A stretch of DNA of 28,683 nt, from NCBI GenBank assembly GCA_041494275.1, contig JBGQAM010000014.1:1-28683 (forward strand). Reading direction: 5' to 3'. A program made the position numbers and the translations under genes. Below, piece by piece: positions 8,104 to 15,758 of the stretch. The notes below the pieces were generated by a model that saw only the letters and a program-made list of their open reading frames with translations, ran no database searches and was not told the origin of the DNA. The stretch is from COMBO-56-21 sp041494275 (GTDB lineage Archaea > Thermoplasmatota > Thermoplasmata > UBA10834). Within the stretch, counting starts at the first letter, position 1. Each line of letters opens with the position of its first letter.

Positions 8104-8892
8104 ATGCTCGTTCTTTTCAAGCCGTCCCCGAAGTCGATCGTGAAGGCCTTCATGGCGAGTAGGGTACACAAGGGAAAACCCATCGAGGAGGAGGAGAACA
8201 AGAAGTTCTTCTTCGAGGAATCGATGGACGTTGAGTCGCTGGACTACGATTCCCTCTACTCGCAGTATAAAGAGGAGTTTGGTGGGCTTGACTTTCTTGA
8301 GGACGACAGACTGTGGGAGATACTTGAAGACGAGATCTTCTGGGCTACCCGGTTCAGCTCATTGGACAGATACCAGCTGATCTTCACAGTGCTCGCACAG
8401 ATCGAGAGGAAAGGCACGAAGTCCTACCTCGCGCAGCAGTCGCCAGAGGCGAAGGAGATGAAAGACAGGGTGAGGCGTGTGACTGGCGAGTTCAGGAGAG
8501 CGAAACAATACATCACCTTCGCGGAAGACGTCCGTAACAAGGTCGCGATCGGCAGAGGGAGTTTCGAGCACAGGATTGTGGATCTTGTTCTCAGACACTT
8601 TGCCAAGAAGCATCCTGGCTACTCCGTGGTCGTCCTCGACGAAGAGCACGCACATATATGCTACAAGGACGAAATCCTGATCGACTCCCGGAAGAAGTTC
8701 CCAGAGAGACCGGGCAGACGCGATGCGTCCCGATACTGGACGCTGTTCTCCGACCTCAGACACCTCGAATCTAAGAAAGACAGGGAGTACTACGGCAGTG
8801 AGTTCCCGAAGAACTACTGGAAGTGGGTTTCGGACGGGGTGCAGGTATATGGTACTATCCCAAAGACGACTCTAGATGATTTCGCGGGCTAG
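8104..8892 (+). CDS. DUF4130-like (probable DNA metabolism) protein
   Basis: A 262-residue soluble protein. The C-terminal half, from about residue 120, follows the layout I know for DUF4130/TIGR03915: an RRVxxEFRRAKQYITF segment matching the family's V-x-R-E-x-H-R-F-x-G-F-V-R-F, then RHFAKKHPGYSVVVLDEEHAHICYKD-like strands, then RYWTLFSDL and EFPKNYWKWV matching the family's MPRRYWKYL. The usual conserved arginines are partly replaced (PKNYW for PRRYW). Bacterial relatives pair with a radical-SAM protein and are sometimes fused to uracil-DNA glycosylase; no such partner is present here. The N-terminal 110 residues are acidic and unrecognised. Assignment is by motif memory and is moderate. 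Confidence 0.6.
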   Translation: MLVLFKPSPKSIVKAFMASRVHKGKPIEEEENKKFFFEESMDVESLDYDSLYSQYKEEFGGLDFLEDDRLWEILEDEIFWATRFSSLDRYQLIFTVLAQIERKGTKSYLAQQSPEAKEMKDRVRRVTGEFRRAKQYITFAEDVRNKVAIGRGSFEHRIVDLVLRHFAKKHPGYSVVVLDEEHAHICYKDEILIDSRKKFPERPGRRDASRYWTLFSDLRHLESKKDREYYGSEFPKNYWKWVSDGVQVYGTIPKTTLDDFAG

Positions 8893-9027
8893 GGTAGGCT
8901 TGAAATACCAGTGAGAACAGACTATCAAGAGGAGACGATTGGAAACCTGGGTGAATCGCCCCAAAGCTAGATAACCTATCATCTCCATAAATCAAATAGT
9001 CTGGGGCATCACTCAGAGGATACAAGA

Positions 9028-9756
9028 TTGACCGAGAAGACACCTCCCGCCGATAGAGACGATAAATTCGCGTTCTACATGGACCTCCTAGGCCATGACA
9101 TATTGAATAACAACCAGGCTGTCCTAGGGTATCTGGAGCTGGTACTGGCAGCCCCTGGCACGGACAGGACCACGAAGAAGTTCGCGGAGAAGGCGGTTTC
9201 GCACGTGCGGACGTCTACTATCTTGATCGAGAACATCAAGAGGCTTCTCGCCACCCGAACCGCCGACCCCGATTCATTCAAGCCTCTAGCCCTCCAGTCG
9301 TCTTTTAGTCTCTCCGAGCGCGACCTGATCAAGTTCTTCCCGGACAAGAGACTCAAGGTTCGAGTCGCGCCCAGCGTAGAACGAGCTTTCGTAGTCGGCA
9401 ACAGCGCCGCCCAGGACTTGATAATGAATTCGATGGTGAACATGGTCAGGCTCGACCCGAACGATGAGGTCAATCTCTCGATAGATCTAAAAGAAGTCCA
9501 GCTCAAAGGGAAGACCTGCTGGAGGATCTCCCTGACGGACCCGAACGCCGAGCTGCCAACCGCACTGAAAGGAAGAGATGTGGAGTCCGTATATCTTCAA
9601 GACAGCTCCACCGCTGTCAGACTGTCAGGTGTGCTCTTCGCAAAGATGATCGCGCAGAGGCTGGGTGGCGATTTCGAGGCACAGGAACTCCAGTCAAAAG
9701 GTCAGAAGAACGGCGCATCTTTCGTAATCACGTTAAGGAAGGCGAGTGAACCATGA
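9028..9756 (+). CDS. Histidine-kinase-like protein with degenerate ATPase domain
   Basis: A 242-residue soluble protein with a HisKA-type dimerisation segment, LLGHDILNNNQAVLGYLELVL, placing the phospho-accepting histidine at H23, in the form common in archaeal kinases. The following HATPase-like domain keeps an N-box remnant (QDLIMNSMVNMV, 129-140). Where the G1 box should read D-x-G-x-G it has DPNAEL (171-176), and the glycine-rich G2 region reads SSTAVRLSGVLF (193-204). ATP binding is therefore probably lost. No sensor domain or membrane segment is present. The TTG start at 9028 is preceded by AGAGGA. It is coupled to the receiver gene through an ATGA overlap at 9753-9756, so it likely acts on that partner as a phosphotransfer protein or phosphatase. 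Confidence 0.8.
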   Translation: MTEKTPPADRDDKFAFYMDLLGHDILNNNQAVLGYLELVLAAPGTDRTTKKFAEKAVSHVRTSTILIENIKRLLATRTADPDSFKPLALQSSFSLSERDLIKFFPDKRLKVRVAPSVERAFVVGNSAAQDLIMNSMVNMVRLDPNDEVNLSIDLKEVQLKGKTCWRISLTDPNAELPTALKGRDVESVYLQDSSTAVRLSGVLFAKMIAQRLGGDFEAQELQSKGQKNGASFVITLRKASEP

Positions 9757-10118
9757 CCAGCGTGCTGATCGTTGACGACGAACTCTTCATCGTCGAGCTG
9801 TACAGGGACATCCTGCAGCTGCGAGGGTACAGAGTGACCGGGACAGCATTCGACGGGGAGGAGGCGCTGAAGAAGTACAGCACTTCGACCGACAAACCCG
9901 ACGTGATCATCATGGACCACAGGATGCCGGTCATGAATGGAGTCGACGCGACCAAGGAGATCATGAAGCTCAACCCGAGTCAGAAGGTCATATTCGTCAG
10001 CGCGGACGTCCTGGTCGAGAAGGAAGCGAGAGACGCGGGAGCCATGGAGTTCCTGCCGAAGCCGTTCAGGATGGATGACCTCATCGAAAAGATGGAACGG
10101 ATCGTCTCCGTCCGATGA
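9753..10118 (+). CDS. CheY-like stand-alone response regulator receiver
   Basis: A 121-residue receiver domain with no output domain. The acidic pocket is D8-D9 (LIVDDE), the phospho-accepting residue is D55 (IIMDHRMPVMNG), the switch position is S83 (FVSAD) and the conserved lysine is K103 (LPKPF). All catalytic residues are present, unlike its degenerate kinase partner encoded just upstream and joined by an ATGA overlap. The output is presumably by protein contact. The cognate active kinase must be elsewhere if the neighbour cannot bind ATP. Confidence 0.93.
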   Translation: MTSVLIVDDELFIVELYRDILQLRGYRVTGTAFDGEEALKKYSTSTDKPDVIIMDHRMPVMNGVDATKEIMKLNPSQKVIFVSADVLVEKEARDAGAMEFLPKPFRMDDLIEKMERIVSVR

Positions 10119-10181
10119 CCCGCCAAAGACCACTTCTCGCCATACTGGCAATAATATGCGAGCACACGAATACAAACCGAT

Positions 10182-10191
10182 AAGTTAAAAA
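10182..10191 (+). promoter_or_regulatory. Possible TATA box for G1P dehydrogenase
   Basis: AAGTTAAAAA lies about 38-47 bp before the ATG at 10229 in a 110-bp gap after the receiver gene. A transcript from near 10212 would have a short leader. Confidence 0.35.
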
Positions 10192-10228
10192 GCCAAACGG
10201 GCATATTGGACCAAGGTAGTGCTGCAAG

Positions 10229-11293
10229 ATGTTGGATGGCTTCACCAAGACTAGATCCATGAGTTTTCCCAGACAGGTCCTCGCTGGCCACGGCTGCATA
10301 GGCCAGGTGGGCGCGATGTGCGTAGAATTCGAGCTCAAAGGCACTGCTCTGATAGTCACAGGACCCACAACGGGCGCGCTGGCCGCCAAGACGGTCAGAG
10401 ACTCCCTTGAGGAGAAGAAGTATGACGTTCATCAGATAGAGGTTGGCGTAGCCGACCAGCAGAATCTTGTCAAGGTCGAGGAGGTCGCCAAGGACTTGCG
10501 CGCGTCGTTCTTGTTGGGAGTCGGGGGCGGCAGCAAGATCGACCTCGCAAAGCTGGCCTCGGTCAATCTCAAGGTACCTTTCATGAGCATCCCCACATCG
10601 GCATCGCATGACGGCATTGCGAGTCCGCGCGCGTCCATCAAGGACGGGGGCAACTCCCTGTCTCTCAACGCGACCGTACCCTTGGGTGTCATCGCGGATA
10701 CCGCCCTCATCGTCAAGGCGCCCTACAGGCTCCTCGCATCTGGATGCGCCGACGTGATCTCCAACTCCACAGCGATCCTCGACTGGCAGCTTGCAGAGAG
10801 ACTCCGATCAGACGATTTCAGTTCGAGCGCTGCGAACCTCGCCAAGTACGCGGCGGAATCCATAATCGAGAACGCTTCGGCGATCAAGCCGAACCTCGAG
10901 GAGAGCGTATGGGTCGCGATAAGACCGATAATCATCTCCGGCATATCCATGGCCGTCGCAGGCTCTTCGAGACCCACAAGCGGCTCTGAACATATGTTCT
11001 CTCATCTTCTCGATAAAATCGCGCCTGGCAAGGCTCTTCACGGAGAGCAGTGCGGCGTCGGGTCAATCATGATGATGTACCTGCACGGAGGGGATTGGCA
11101 GCGGATACGCGAAGCCCTCCTGATGATAGGTGCGCCTACTAGCGCCAAGGATCTAGGTGTGTCGAAGGAACAGCTGATAGAGGTTCTCGTGCACGCTCAC
11201 GAGATCAGAAAGGATCGGTACACCGTGCTTGGAGACAGGGGGTTGAACCCGGACGCCGCTGAACGCCTGGCGAGGATTACTAGAGTGATCTGA
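10229..11293 (+). CDS. egsA: sn-glycerol-1-phosphate dehydrogenase
   Basis: Reduces dihydroxyacetone phosphate to sn-glycerol-1-phosphate with NAD(P)H, setting the stereochemistry of archaeal membrane lipids. The 354-residue protein has the family length and opening (KTRSMSFPRQVLAGHG). The nucleotide-binding loop is GGGSKID (99-105) and the substrate region is SASHDGIASPRASI. The zinc ligands by family spacing are D175 (GCADVISN), H255 (SEHMFSH) and H271 (LHGEQCG), matching the D170/H251/H267 pattern of the Methanocaldococcus enzyme. An ATG ten codons downstream is an alternative start, but the longer N-terminus resembles relatives. It is followed by the UPF0179 gene 16 bp on and probably shares its transcript. 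Confidence 0.95.
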   Translation: MLDGFTKTRSMSFPRQVLAGHGCIGQVGAMCVEFELKGTALIVTGPTTGALAAKTVRDSLEEKKYDVHQIEVGVADQQNLVKVEEVAKDLRASFLLGVGGGSKIDLAKLASVNLKVPFMSIPTSASHDGIASPRASIKDGGNSLSLNATVPLGVIADTALIVKAPYRLLASGCADVISNSTAILDWQLAERLRSDDFSSSAANLAKYAAESIIENASAIKPNLEESVWVAIRPIIISGISMAVAGSSRPTSGSEHMFSHLLDKIAPGKALHGEQCGVGSIMMMYLHGGDWQRIREALLMIGAPTSAKDLGVSKEQLIEVLVHAHEIRKDRYTVLGDRGLNPDAAERLARITRVI

Positions 11294-11309
11294 GAAAGGG
11301 GTGTTCAGC

Positions 11310-11735
11310 ATGGTATTGGTGACTGTCGTAGGCGAACAGCAGTGCAAGATAGGATTCGAGTTCGTTTTTGGCGGCCCTCTAGCAGAGTGCAGGGAATGCA
11401 AGGTGAAGAACGTCTGTTTCCACCTGGAGCAGAACAGGTGGTACAGAGTGACTGAGATAAGGGATGTTCATCACGAATGCAAGATACACGAGGGAGGGGT
11501 CAGGGTTGTCGAGGTCGAGAAGCTCCCGACGCGTGCCGCTATACCGACAAAGGCGGCTGTCGAGGGTTCGATGATCACCTACGAGGAGATGGATTGCGAC
11601 CGAATGGGATGTCCTAACTACAGGATCTGCAGACCTTGGGGAGCTGGAGAGGGGATGCGATTCAGGATAGAATCGGTCGAGAAGGAAATCGACTGCCCGA
11701 AGGGCGCGAGCCTGAGGGTGGCTCTGCTTGGATGA
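11310..11735 (+). CDS. UPF0179 family protein
   Basis: A 141-residue protein of the archaeal UPF0179 family, whose function is unknown. Family features are the GxxFxxGGP-like opening, an ECRECKVKNVCFHLE cysteine cluster (C27, C30, C36), ECKIHEGGVRVVEVE, and a second cluster CDRMGCPNYRIC near residues 110-120. The eight or so cysteines suggest binding of zinc or an iron-sulfur cluster. I chose ATG at 11310 because GGGGTG lies seven bases upstream; a GTG at 11301 would add three residues. It follows egsA closely and is likely co-transcribed, but no link to lipid synthesis can be claimed. Confidence 0.87.
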   Translation: MVLVTVVGEQQCKIGFEFVFGGPLAECRECKVKNVCFHLEQNRWYRVTEIRDVHHECKIHEGGVRVVEVEKLPTRAAIPTKAAVEGSMITYEEMDCDRMGCPNYRICRPWGAGEGMRFRIESVEKEIDCPKGASLRVALLG

Positions 11736-11763
11736 CGCTTCGCTCTAGATTGCGAAGCTGTGC

Positions 11764-12009
11764 CTATCCTCCGCTTACGGGGGGCAGGAAAGAGACCTCG
11801 TCTCCGTCCCTGAGGATCTTGCCCGGAGGACCATACTCCTTGTTCACAGAGAGGATTATGTGATCACGAAACCGTCCCATCGGCGGGAATCTGCGCACAT
11901 AGTCGTCGAGAAGCATCTGCACCGTCGTGCCGTCTTTGACTTCCAAGTTCTCCTCTTTCACGCCGACAATGTCCCTGAAGGCTGCGAACAGTGTCACTTT
12001 TACCCTCAC
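11764..12009 (-). CDS. MoaD/ThiS-family sulfur-carrier protein
   Basis: An 81-residue beta-grasp protein ending in the diagnostic Gly-Gly (LPPVSGG) that is adenylated and thiocarboxylated in molybdopterin, thiamine or tRNA-thiolation pathways, or conjugated to proteins as a SAMP. The opening VKVTLFAAFRDIVG and the DGDEVSFLPP segment fit the MoaD side of the family. The start is a GTG at 12009 with AAAGGGGT upstream. No MoaE, MoaB or E1-like enzyme is adjacent, so the pathway cannot be fixed from context. It is convergent with the UPF0179 gene, 28 bp apart. Confidence 0.85.
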   Translation of the reverse strand: MRVKVTLFAAFRDIVGVKEENLEVKDGTTVQMLLDDYVRRFPPMGRFRDHIILSVNKEYGPPGKILRDGDEVSFLPPVSGG

Positions 12010-12471
12010 GCGTAGACCCCTTTGTCTGATTGGCAGTAGATGTCGTACCGATATTCAAATCATTTGCATGATGGATCTGAGATTGGGGAGGAAGGCTGTC
12101 TCAAGGCTGGAAAGGACCAACACACAAGCAACATCACACCATGGAAAGCCTCTTGGATGTCCTTTCTACAATCTGGACACGCCATCGGATAACAAATCTG
12201 ATAACATATGTGATTCCTGTTTCCTGTGGAACCTGGGTTTCCACTGCGAATCTGTTATCAGGTCTTGTGCGAAAACCTACTTATCCGACATACATCGTTC
12301 GCGGCTTGCACGCAGTAGCAAAGCTTTTCACCCTGCAGATGCCAAGTGGGGATGGAGGGGCACAGAATGGTGTTCTACGGGCAGGCTCTGTGGCAATGCT
12401 ATCGATGTTGCAGTGTGCATTGGGCTTCGGAGTGGTTTGATTAGAGTCTTGGGAATCATAGAGGGGGAGTA
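12010..12471. other. Long non-coding region before the ribonucleotide reductase, 462 bp
   Basis: No convincing gene lies here; the overlapping open frames on both strands lack family signatures. The left end holds the promoter of the MoaD gene. The middle holds nested inverted repeats at 12185-12288, described separately. The right end carries a purine-rich ribosome-binding site, GAGGGGGAG at 12461-12469, for the ATG at 12472. No clear cobalamin-riboswitch B12 box and no NrdR-like palindrome were seen. Confidence 0.5.
12185..12288 (+). ncRNA. Candidate structured RNA or leader element upstream of nrdJ
   Basis: Three nested perfect inverted repeats fit a single fold. The outer stem is TCGGATAA (12185-12192) with TTATCCGA (12281-12288). 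The middle stem is CTGATAACA (12198-12206) with TGTTATCAG (12253-12261). The inner hairpin is GTGGAA (12226-12231) with TTCCAC (12239-12244) around a seven-base loop. A weaker GGT..TT/AA.ACC hairpin at 12262-12277 could form a further arm. The element ends about 184 bp before nrdJ. It may be a leader element of that mRNA, an independent small RNA or a set of protein-binding sites (GATAACA occurs twice direct and once inverted). The plus strand is assumed from nrdJ. Confidence 0.35.
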
Positions 12472-15400
12472 ATGTCGTCTGCATCGGGTCAAGCAAGAGG
12501 AGGAGCTGTCGCTACCAACCACAATCGTGGGACACTGCAGGGATGGGCGCTCGAGCCTCAGATAACCGCGAATGCCAAAGTGGTGCTTGAACGCAGGTAT
12601 CTCAGGAAGAACGACCAGGGGAAGCCAGTCGAGACTCCCAGGGAGTTGTTAGAGCGTGTTGCTAGGGGAATAGCCCTTGCTGAGAAGGGCTACGGGAAGA
12701 GCGACGCCGATGTGGACAAGATTGCAGAGAAATTCTACGAGATGATGGCTCGACTTGAGTTTATGCCGAACAGCCCTACACTCATGAATGCAGGAAGGGA
12801 GCTCGGCCAACTATCCGCCTGCTTCGTACTTCCGATCGGCGATTCGATGGAGGAGATCTTCGACGCCATCAAGTACACCGCTCTGATACACAAATGCCTC
12901 GTTCCGGATACGCTCGTCATGACCGACTCTGGCTGCAGGAAGCTCGGCACGATCGAGTCAGGCATGTGGATTGAAACCCACGAAGGGATGGACATAGTCC
13001 GTTCGAAGCACGAGAACGGGGTACAAGAGGTCTTCACAGTCGAGACTTCTGAGGGGCACAAGATCACGGGCACCGCCCTACACAGAATCATGACTCAGTC
13101 GCCGGAGGGCGAGCTCGTCTGGCAGAAGATTGGACAGCTGACTCCGGGTACGAGGCTGGTCATGAAGCTCGGAGGATGGCTTGGCGGCATTGAGAATACC
13201 GTCCCGCACGACCTGTCTGAGTTCGCAGAATCTGGAGTCGACATGAGGCTGTTGGGCGCGGATGAGAAGGCTCTCTGCGCGTTTCTGAGGAGGGCATTCG
13301 GCGAGCGGGGTTGGATATCTCCGGCTGGCGTCGTGAACGTCGAGCTCGATTCGGAGAGACTCGCATCCGAAATGCAGACAATCCTGTTCTATCTCGGCAT
13401 CCCGACGACAAGGGAGGATTCCAAGTTGACGGTCTGTACCCGCTCAGGTTTCATGACCTTCAAGGAGAAAGTGGGATTCGACTCTCTAGTCCTGGCGAAG
13501 CGTCTCGGGGAGGTGGACTCGGAGGCAATGGCGGCGGAGCTCAGGGCCGCGGGATCCATGCACCAAGAGCCTGACGACCAGGGACACTACATTGTGACGG
13601 TAAGAACCGTTCTGCCCGCCGGGAAGCAGAAGGTCGTCGACCTCACGATACCGCAGAGGCACGCATACTTGGCGAATGGATTCGTGTCTCACAACAGCGG
13701 AGGAGGGACGGGATTCAGCTTCTCGAGGTTGAGACCTGCGAGCGACTCAGTGAAGAGCACAGCTGGAGTTTCGAGCGGGCCCATCTCGTTCATGGAAGTG
13801 TTCAACGCGGCGACGGAGACCATCAAGCAAGGAGGGACTCGCCGGGGCGCAAACATGGGCATACTGCGTGTTGACCACCCCGACATCCTTGAATTCATAG
13901 CGTGCAAACGAGACAGCACGAGACTGACCAATTTCAACATCTCAGTTGCCCTGACGGACAAGTTCATGGAAGCCCTCAAGGCGAGCGGGGAGTACGACCT
14001 GGTGAACCCGAGGACGAAACAGCCGATCAAGAAGCTGCAGGCCAGGAAGGTGTTCGACATGATTGTCAACATGGCCTGGAGGAACGGCGAGCCAGGCACG
14101 ATCTTCCTTGACCGGATTAACAGAGATAACCCTACCCCCAAGGTCGGGGAGATCGAGAGCACGAATCCGTGTGGCGAGCAACCACTGCTGCCCTACGAAT
14201 CGTGCAATCTGGGATCGATCAACCTGGCAAAGATGCTGACGCACAAGGACGGTCGACAGGTATTCGACTGGGCGAGGCTGGGCGAGACGGTCCACATGTC
14301 GGTCAGATTCCTCGACAACGTCATAGATGTCAACAAGTACCCTCTCAAGCAGATCGAGGAGATGACGAAGGCCAACCGGAAGATCGGCCTCGGAATCATG
14401 GGCTTCGCGGACATGCTCCTGAGGCTCGGCATACCCTATGACAGCGATGAGGCGATCGGGCTCGGCCGCGACATCATGAAGTTCATCAACGAAGAGGGAC
14501 ACAAGGCCTCGGTGACACTGGCAGAAGAGCGCGGGAGCTTCCCCAACTTCGAGGACAGCACTCTCGCGGGCAAGAACAAGCACATCAGAAACGCGACGGT
14601 GACGACCATAGCCCCGACAGGGACGATAAGCATCATATCCGGCGTCTCAAGCGGCATAGAGCCGATATTCGCGGTCGCGTACGTCCGCAACGTGATGGAC
14701 AAGGACATCCTGCCCGAGGTGAACCCGATCTTCGAAGAAGCAGCAAAGGACCGGGGATTCTACACGGATGACTTGATGAAGGAGATAGCCACGAAAGGCT
14801 CCTTGAAGGACCTGAAGATGGTCCCGGAGGACGTGCGGAGGCTCTTCGTCACGGCGCTGGACATATCGCCTCAATGGCACATAAGAATGCAGGCGGCGTT
14901 CCAGGAACACACCGACAACGCGGTCTCGAAGACCGTGAACTTCCCCAAGGAGGCTACCCCGAAGGATGTGGAGGACGTCTATCTGATGGCCTACGAGTTG
15001 GGATGCAAGGGCGTCACTGTCTACAGATACGGCAGCCGCGAGGACCAGGTCCTCAGCGTGGGCGGGGAGGCAAAATCAGAGGAGGAGGTCAGAGCCGAGG
15101 AGGAGGCTTCGAGACTTCCGAGAGCGAGGCCATATGTCACGCGCGGTTCGACCCAGAGGCTTGAGACCGGTTGCGGTCACCTGTATGTCACGATAAACGA
15201 GGATGAGAGAGGGCTGTGCGAAGTGTTCACCCAGATGGGCAAGTCCGGTGGATGCACGGCCTCGCAGGCCGAAGCCGTGGGAAGGCTGATATCGCTCGCG
15301 CTCAGGTCTGGGATCGAGCCCGAGGCGATAGTGAAGCAGCTCAAGGGGATCCGCTGCCCCACACCGCTGTGGCAGCCAGGAGGGATGGTGCTCTCGTGCA

Positions 15401-15624
15401 GCGACGCCGTCGCGAAGGCGCTCGAACGGTTCTCGAAGGACAGGTCTCTGGCGACCGAGAAGATCGAGGGAGAGGCTCCGGCATCTTTGGCGGGCGCTCC
15501 GGCAAAACAGAATTACGTGGACAAGGGGGATGTATGTCCCGAGTGTCCAGAATGCGGAAGCATGGTGGAGTATGTCGAGGGATGCGTAGTATGCAGAACC
15601 TGCGGCTTCTCCAAATGCTGGTGA
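12472..15624 (+). CDS. nrdJ: Adenosylcobalamin-dependent (class II) ribonucleotide reductase with intein
   Basis: Reduces ribonucleotides to deoxyribonucleotides using a thiyl radical generated from adenosylcobalamin. The 1050-residue precursor holds a 267-residue intein (142-408), leaving a 783-residue enzyme of normal size. Enzyme motifs include C117 (SACFV), the radical cysteine C567 and E569 (TNPCGEQPL), the partner C578 (YESCNLGSINL, eleven residues on, as in Thermotoga NrdJ) and the phosphate loop APTGTISIISG near 714. No ATP-cone is seen at the N-terminus. The C-terminus is a cysteine-rich ribbon (C1022, 1025, 1028, 1038, 1041, 1044, 1049) that probably carries electrons to the active site. 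The ATG at 12472 has GAGGGGGAG three bases upstream. Activity depends on intein splicing. Confidence 0.96.
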   Translation: MSSASGQARGGAVATNHNRGTLQGWALEPQITANAKVVLERRYLRKNDQGKPVETPRELLERVARGIALAEKGYGKSDADVDKIAEKFYEMMARLEFMPNSPTLMNAGRELGQLSACFVLPIGDSMEEIFDAIKYTALIHKCLVPDTLVMTDSGCRKLGTIESGMWIETHEGMDIVRSKHENGVQEVFTVETSEGHKITGTALHRIMTQSPEGELVWQKIGQLTPGTRLVMKLGGWLGGIENTVPHDLSEFAESGVDMRLLGADEKALCAFLRRAFGERGWISPAGVVNVELDSERLASEMQTILFYLGIPTTREDSKLTVCTRSGFMTFKEKVGFDSLVLAKRLGEVDSEAMAAELRAAGSMHQEPDDQGHYIVTVRTVLPAGKQKVVDLTIPQRHAYLANGFVSHNSGGGTGFSFSRLRPASDSVKSTAGVSSGPISFMEVFNAATETIKQGGTRRGANMGILRVDHPDILEFIACKRDSTRLTNFNISVALTDKFMEALKASGEYDLVNPRTKQPIKKLQARKVFDMIVNMAWRNGEPGTIFLDRINRDNPTPKVGEIESTNPCGEQPLLPYESCNLGSINLAKMLTHKDGRQVFDWARLGETVHMSVRFLDNVIDVNKYPLKQIEEMTKANRKIGLGIMGFADMLLRLGIPYDSDEAIGLGRDIMKFINEEGHKASVTLAEERGSFPNFEDSTLAGKNKHIRNATVTTIAPTGTISIISGVSSGIEPIFAVAYVRNVMDKDILPEVNPIFEEAAKDRGFYTDDLMKEIATKGSLKDLKMVPEDVRRLFVTALDISPQWHIRMQAAFQEHTDNAVSKTVNFPKEATPKDVEDVYLMAYELGCKGVTVYRYGSREDQVLSVGGEAKSEEEVRAEEEASRLPRARPYVTRGSTQRLETGCGHLYVTINEDERGLCEVFTQMGKSGGCTASQAEAVGRLISLALRSGIEPEAIVKQLKGIRCPTPLWQPGGMVLSCSDAVAKALERFSKDRSLATEKIEGEAPASLAGAPAKQNYVDKGDVCPECPECGSMVEYVEGCVVCRTCGFSKCW
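12895..13695 (+). mobile_element. Intein in nrdJ, with degenerate endonuclease domain
   Basis: The intein begins at C142 (TGC 12895-12897) after the extein YTALIHK and ends at N408 (AAC 13693-13695) before SGGGTGFSFS; joining these restores the family sequence. Splicing motifs are intact: block A CLVPDTLVMTDSG, block B TALH (T201, H204), block F RHAYLANGFVSH, and the penultimate H407 with N408 and S+1. Between blocks B and F a segment at about 262-350 resembles half of a LAGLIDADG-type homing endonuclease (FLRRAFGERGWIS, then LASEMQTILFYLGIP). The motif's aspartate is replaced (GERG for DADG) and only one copy is evident. It likely splices but no longer cuts DNA. Confidence 0.9.
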
Positions 15625-15653
15625 TGGGAAGAAAGAGGGATCTAGGAAGCCTT

Positions 15654-15676
15654 CGGCCTCCAGGGGTGCGAGGCCG
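15654..15676 (+). terminator. Possible terminator hairpin after nrdJ
   Basis: CGGCCTC (15654-15660) and GAGGCCG (15670-15676) form a perfect seven-base GC-rich stem with a nine-base loop, 30 bp after the nrdJ stop, followed within ten bases by GTTTTC. The T-run is short and hairpins are not required in Archaea, so this is tentative. Confidence 0.35.
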
Positions 15677-15758
15677 GGGCGTGTTTTCATTCTCCAATGA
15701 GCGAAAACTACTTTGAGCGCCGAACGCAGTCCGGGTGCAACTCAAAGGAGAACATGTC

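Noticed and set aside
12185..12288. Cobalamin riboswitch controlling nrdJ
   Set aside because: A B12-dependent enzyme downstream made this attractive, but I do not see the B12 box or the usual core helices, so only a generic structured element is claimed.
11927..12472. Open frame of 181 codons between the MoaD and nrdJ genes
   Set aside because: The translation looks random, with scattered cysteines and no conserved motif, and the frame overlaps the MoaD gene antisense. The region has inverted repeats instead.
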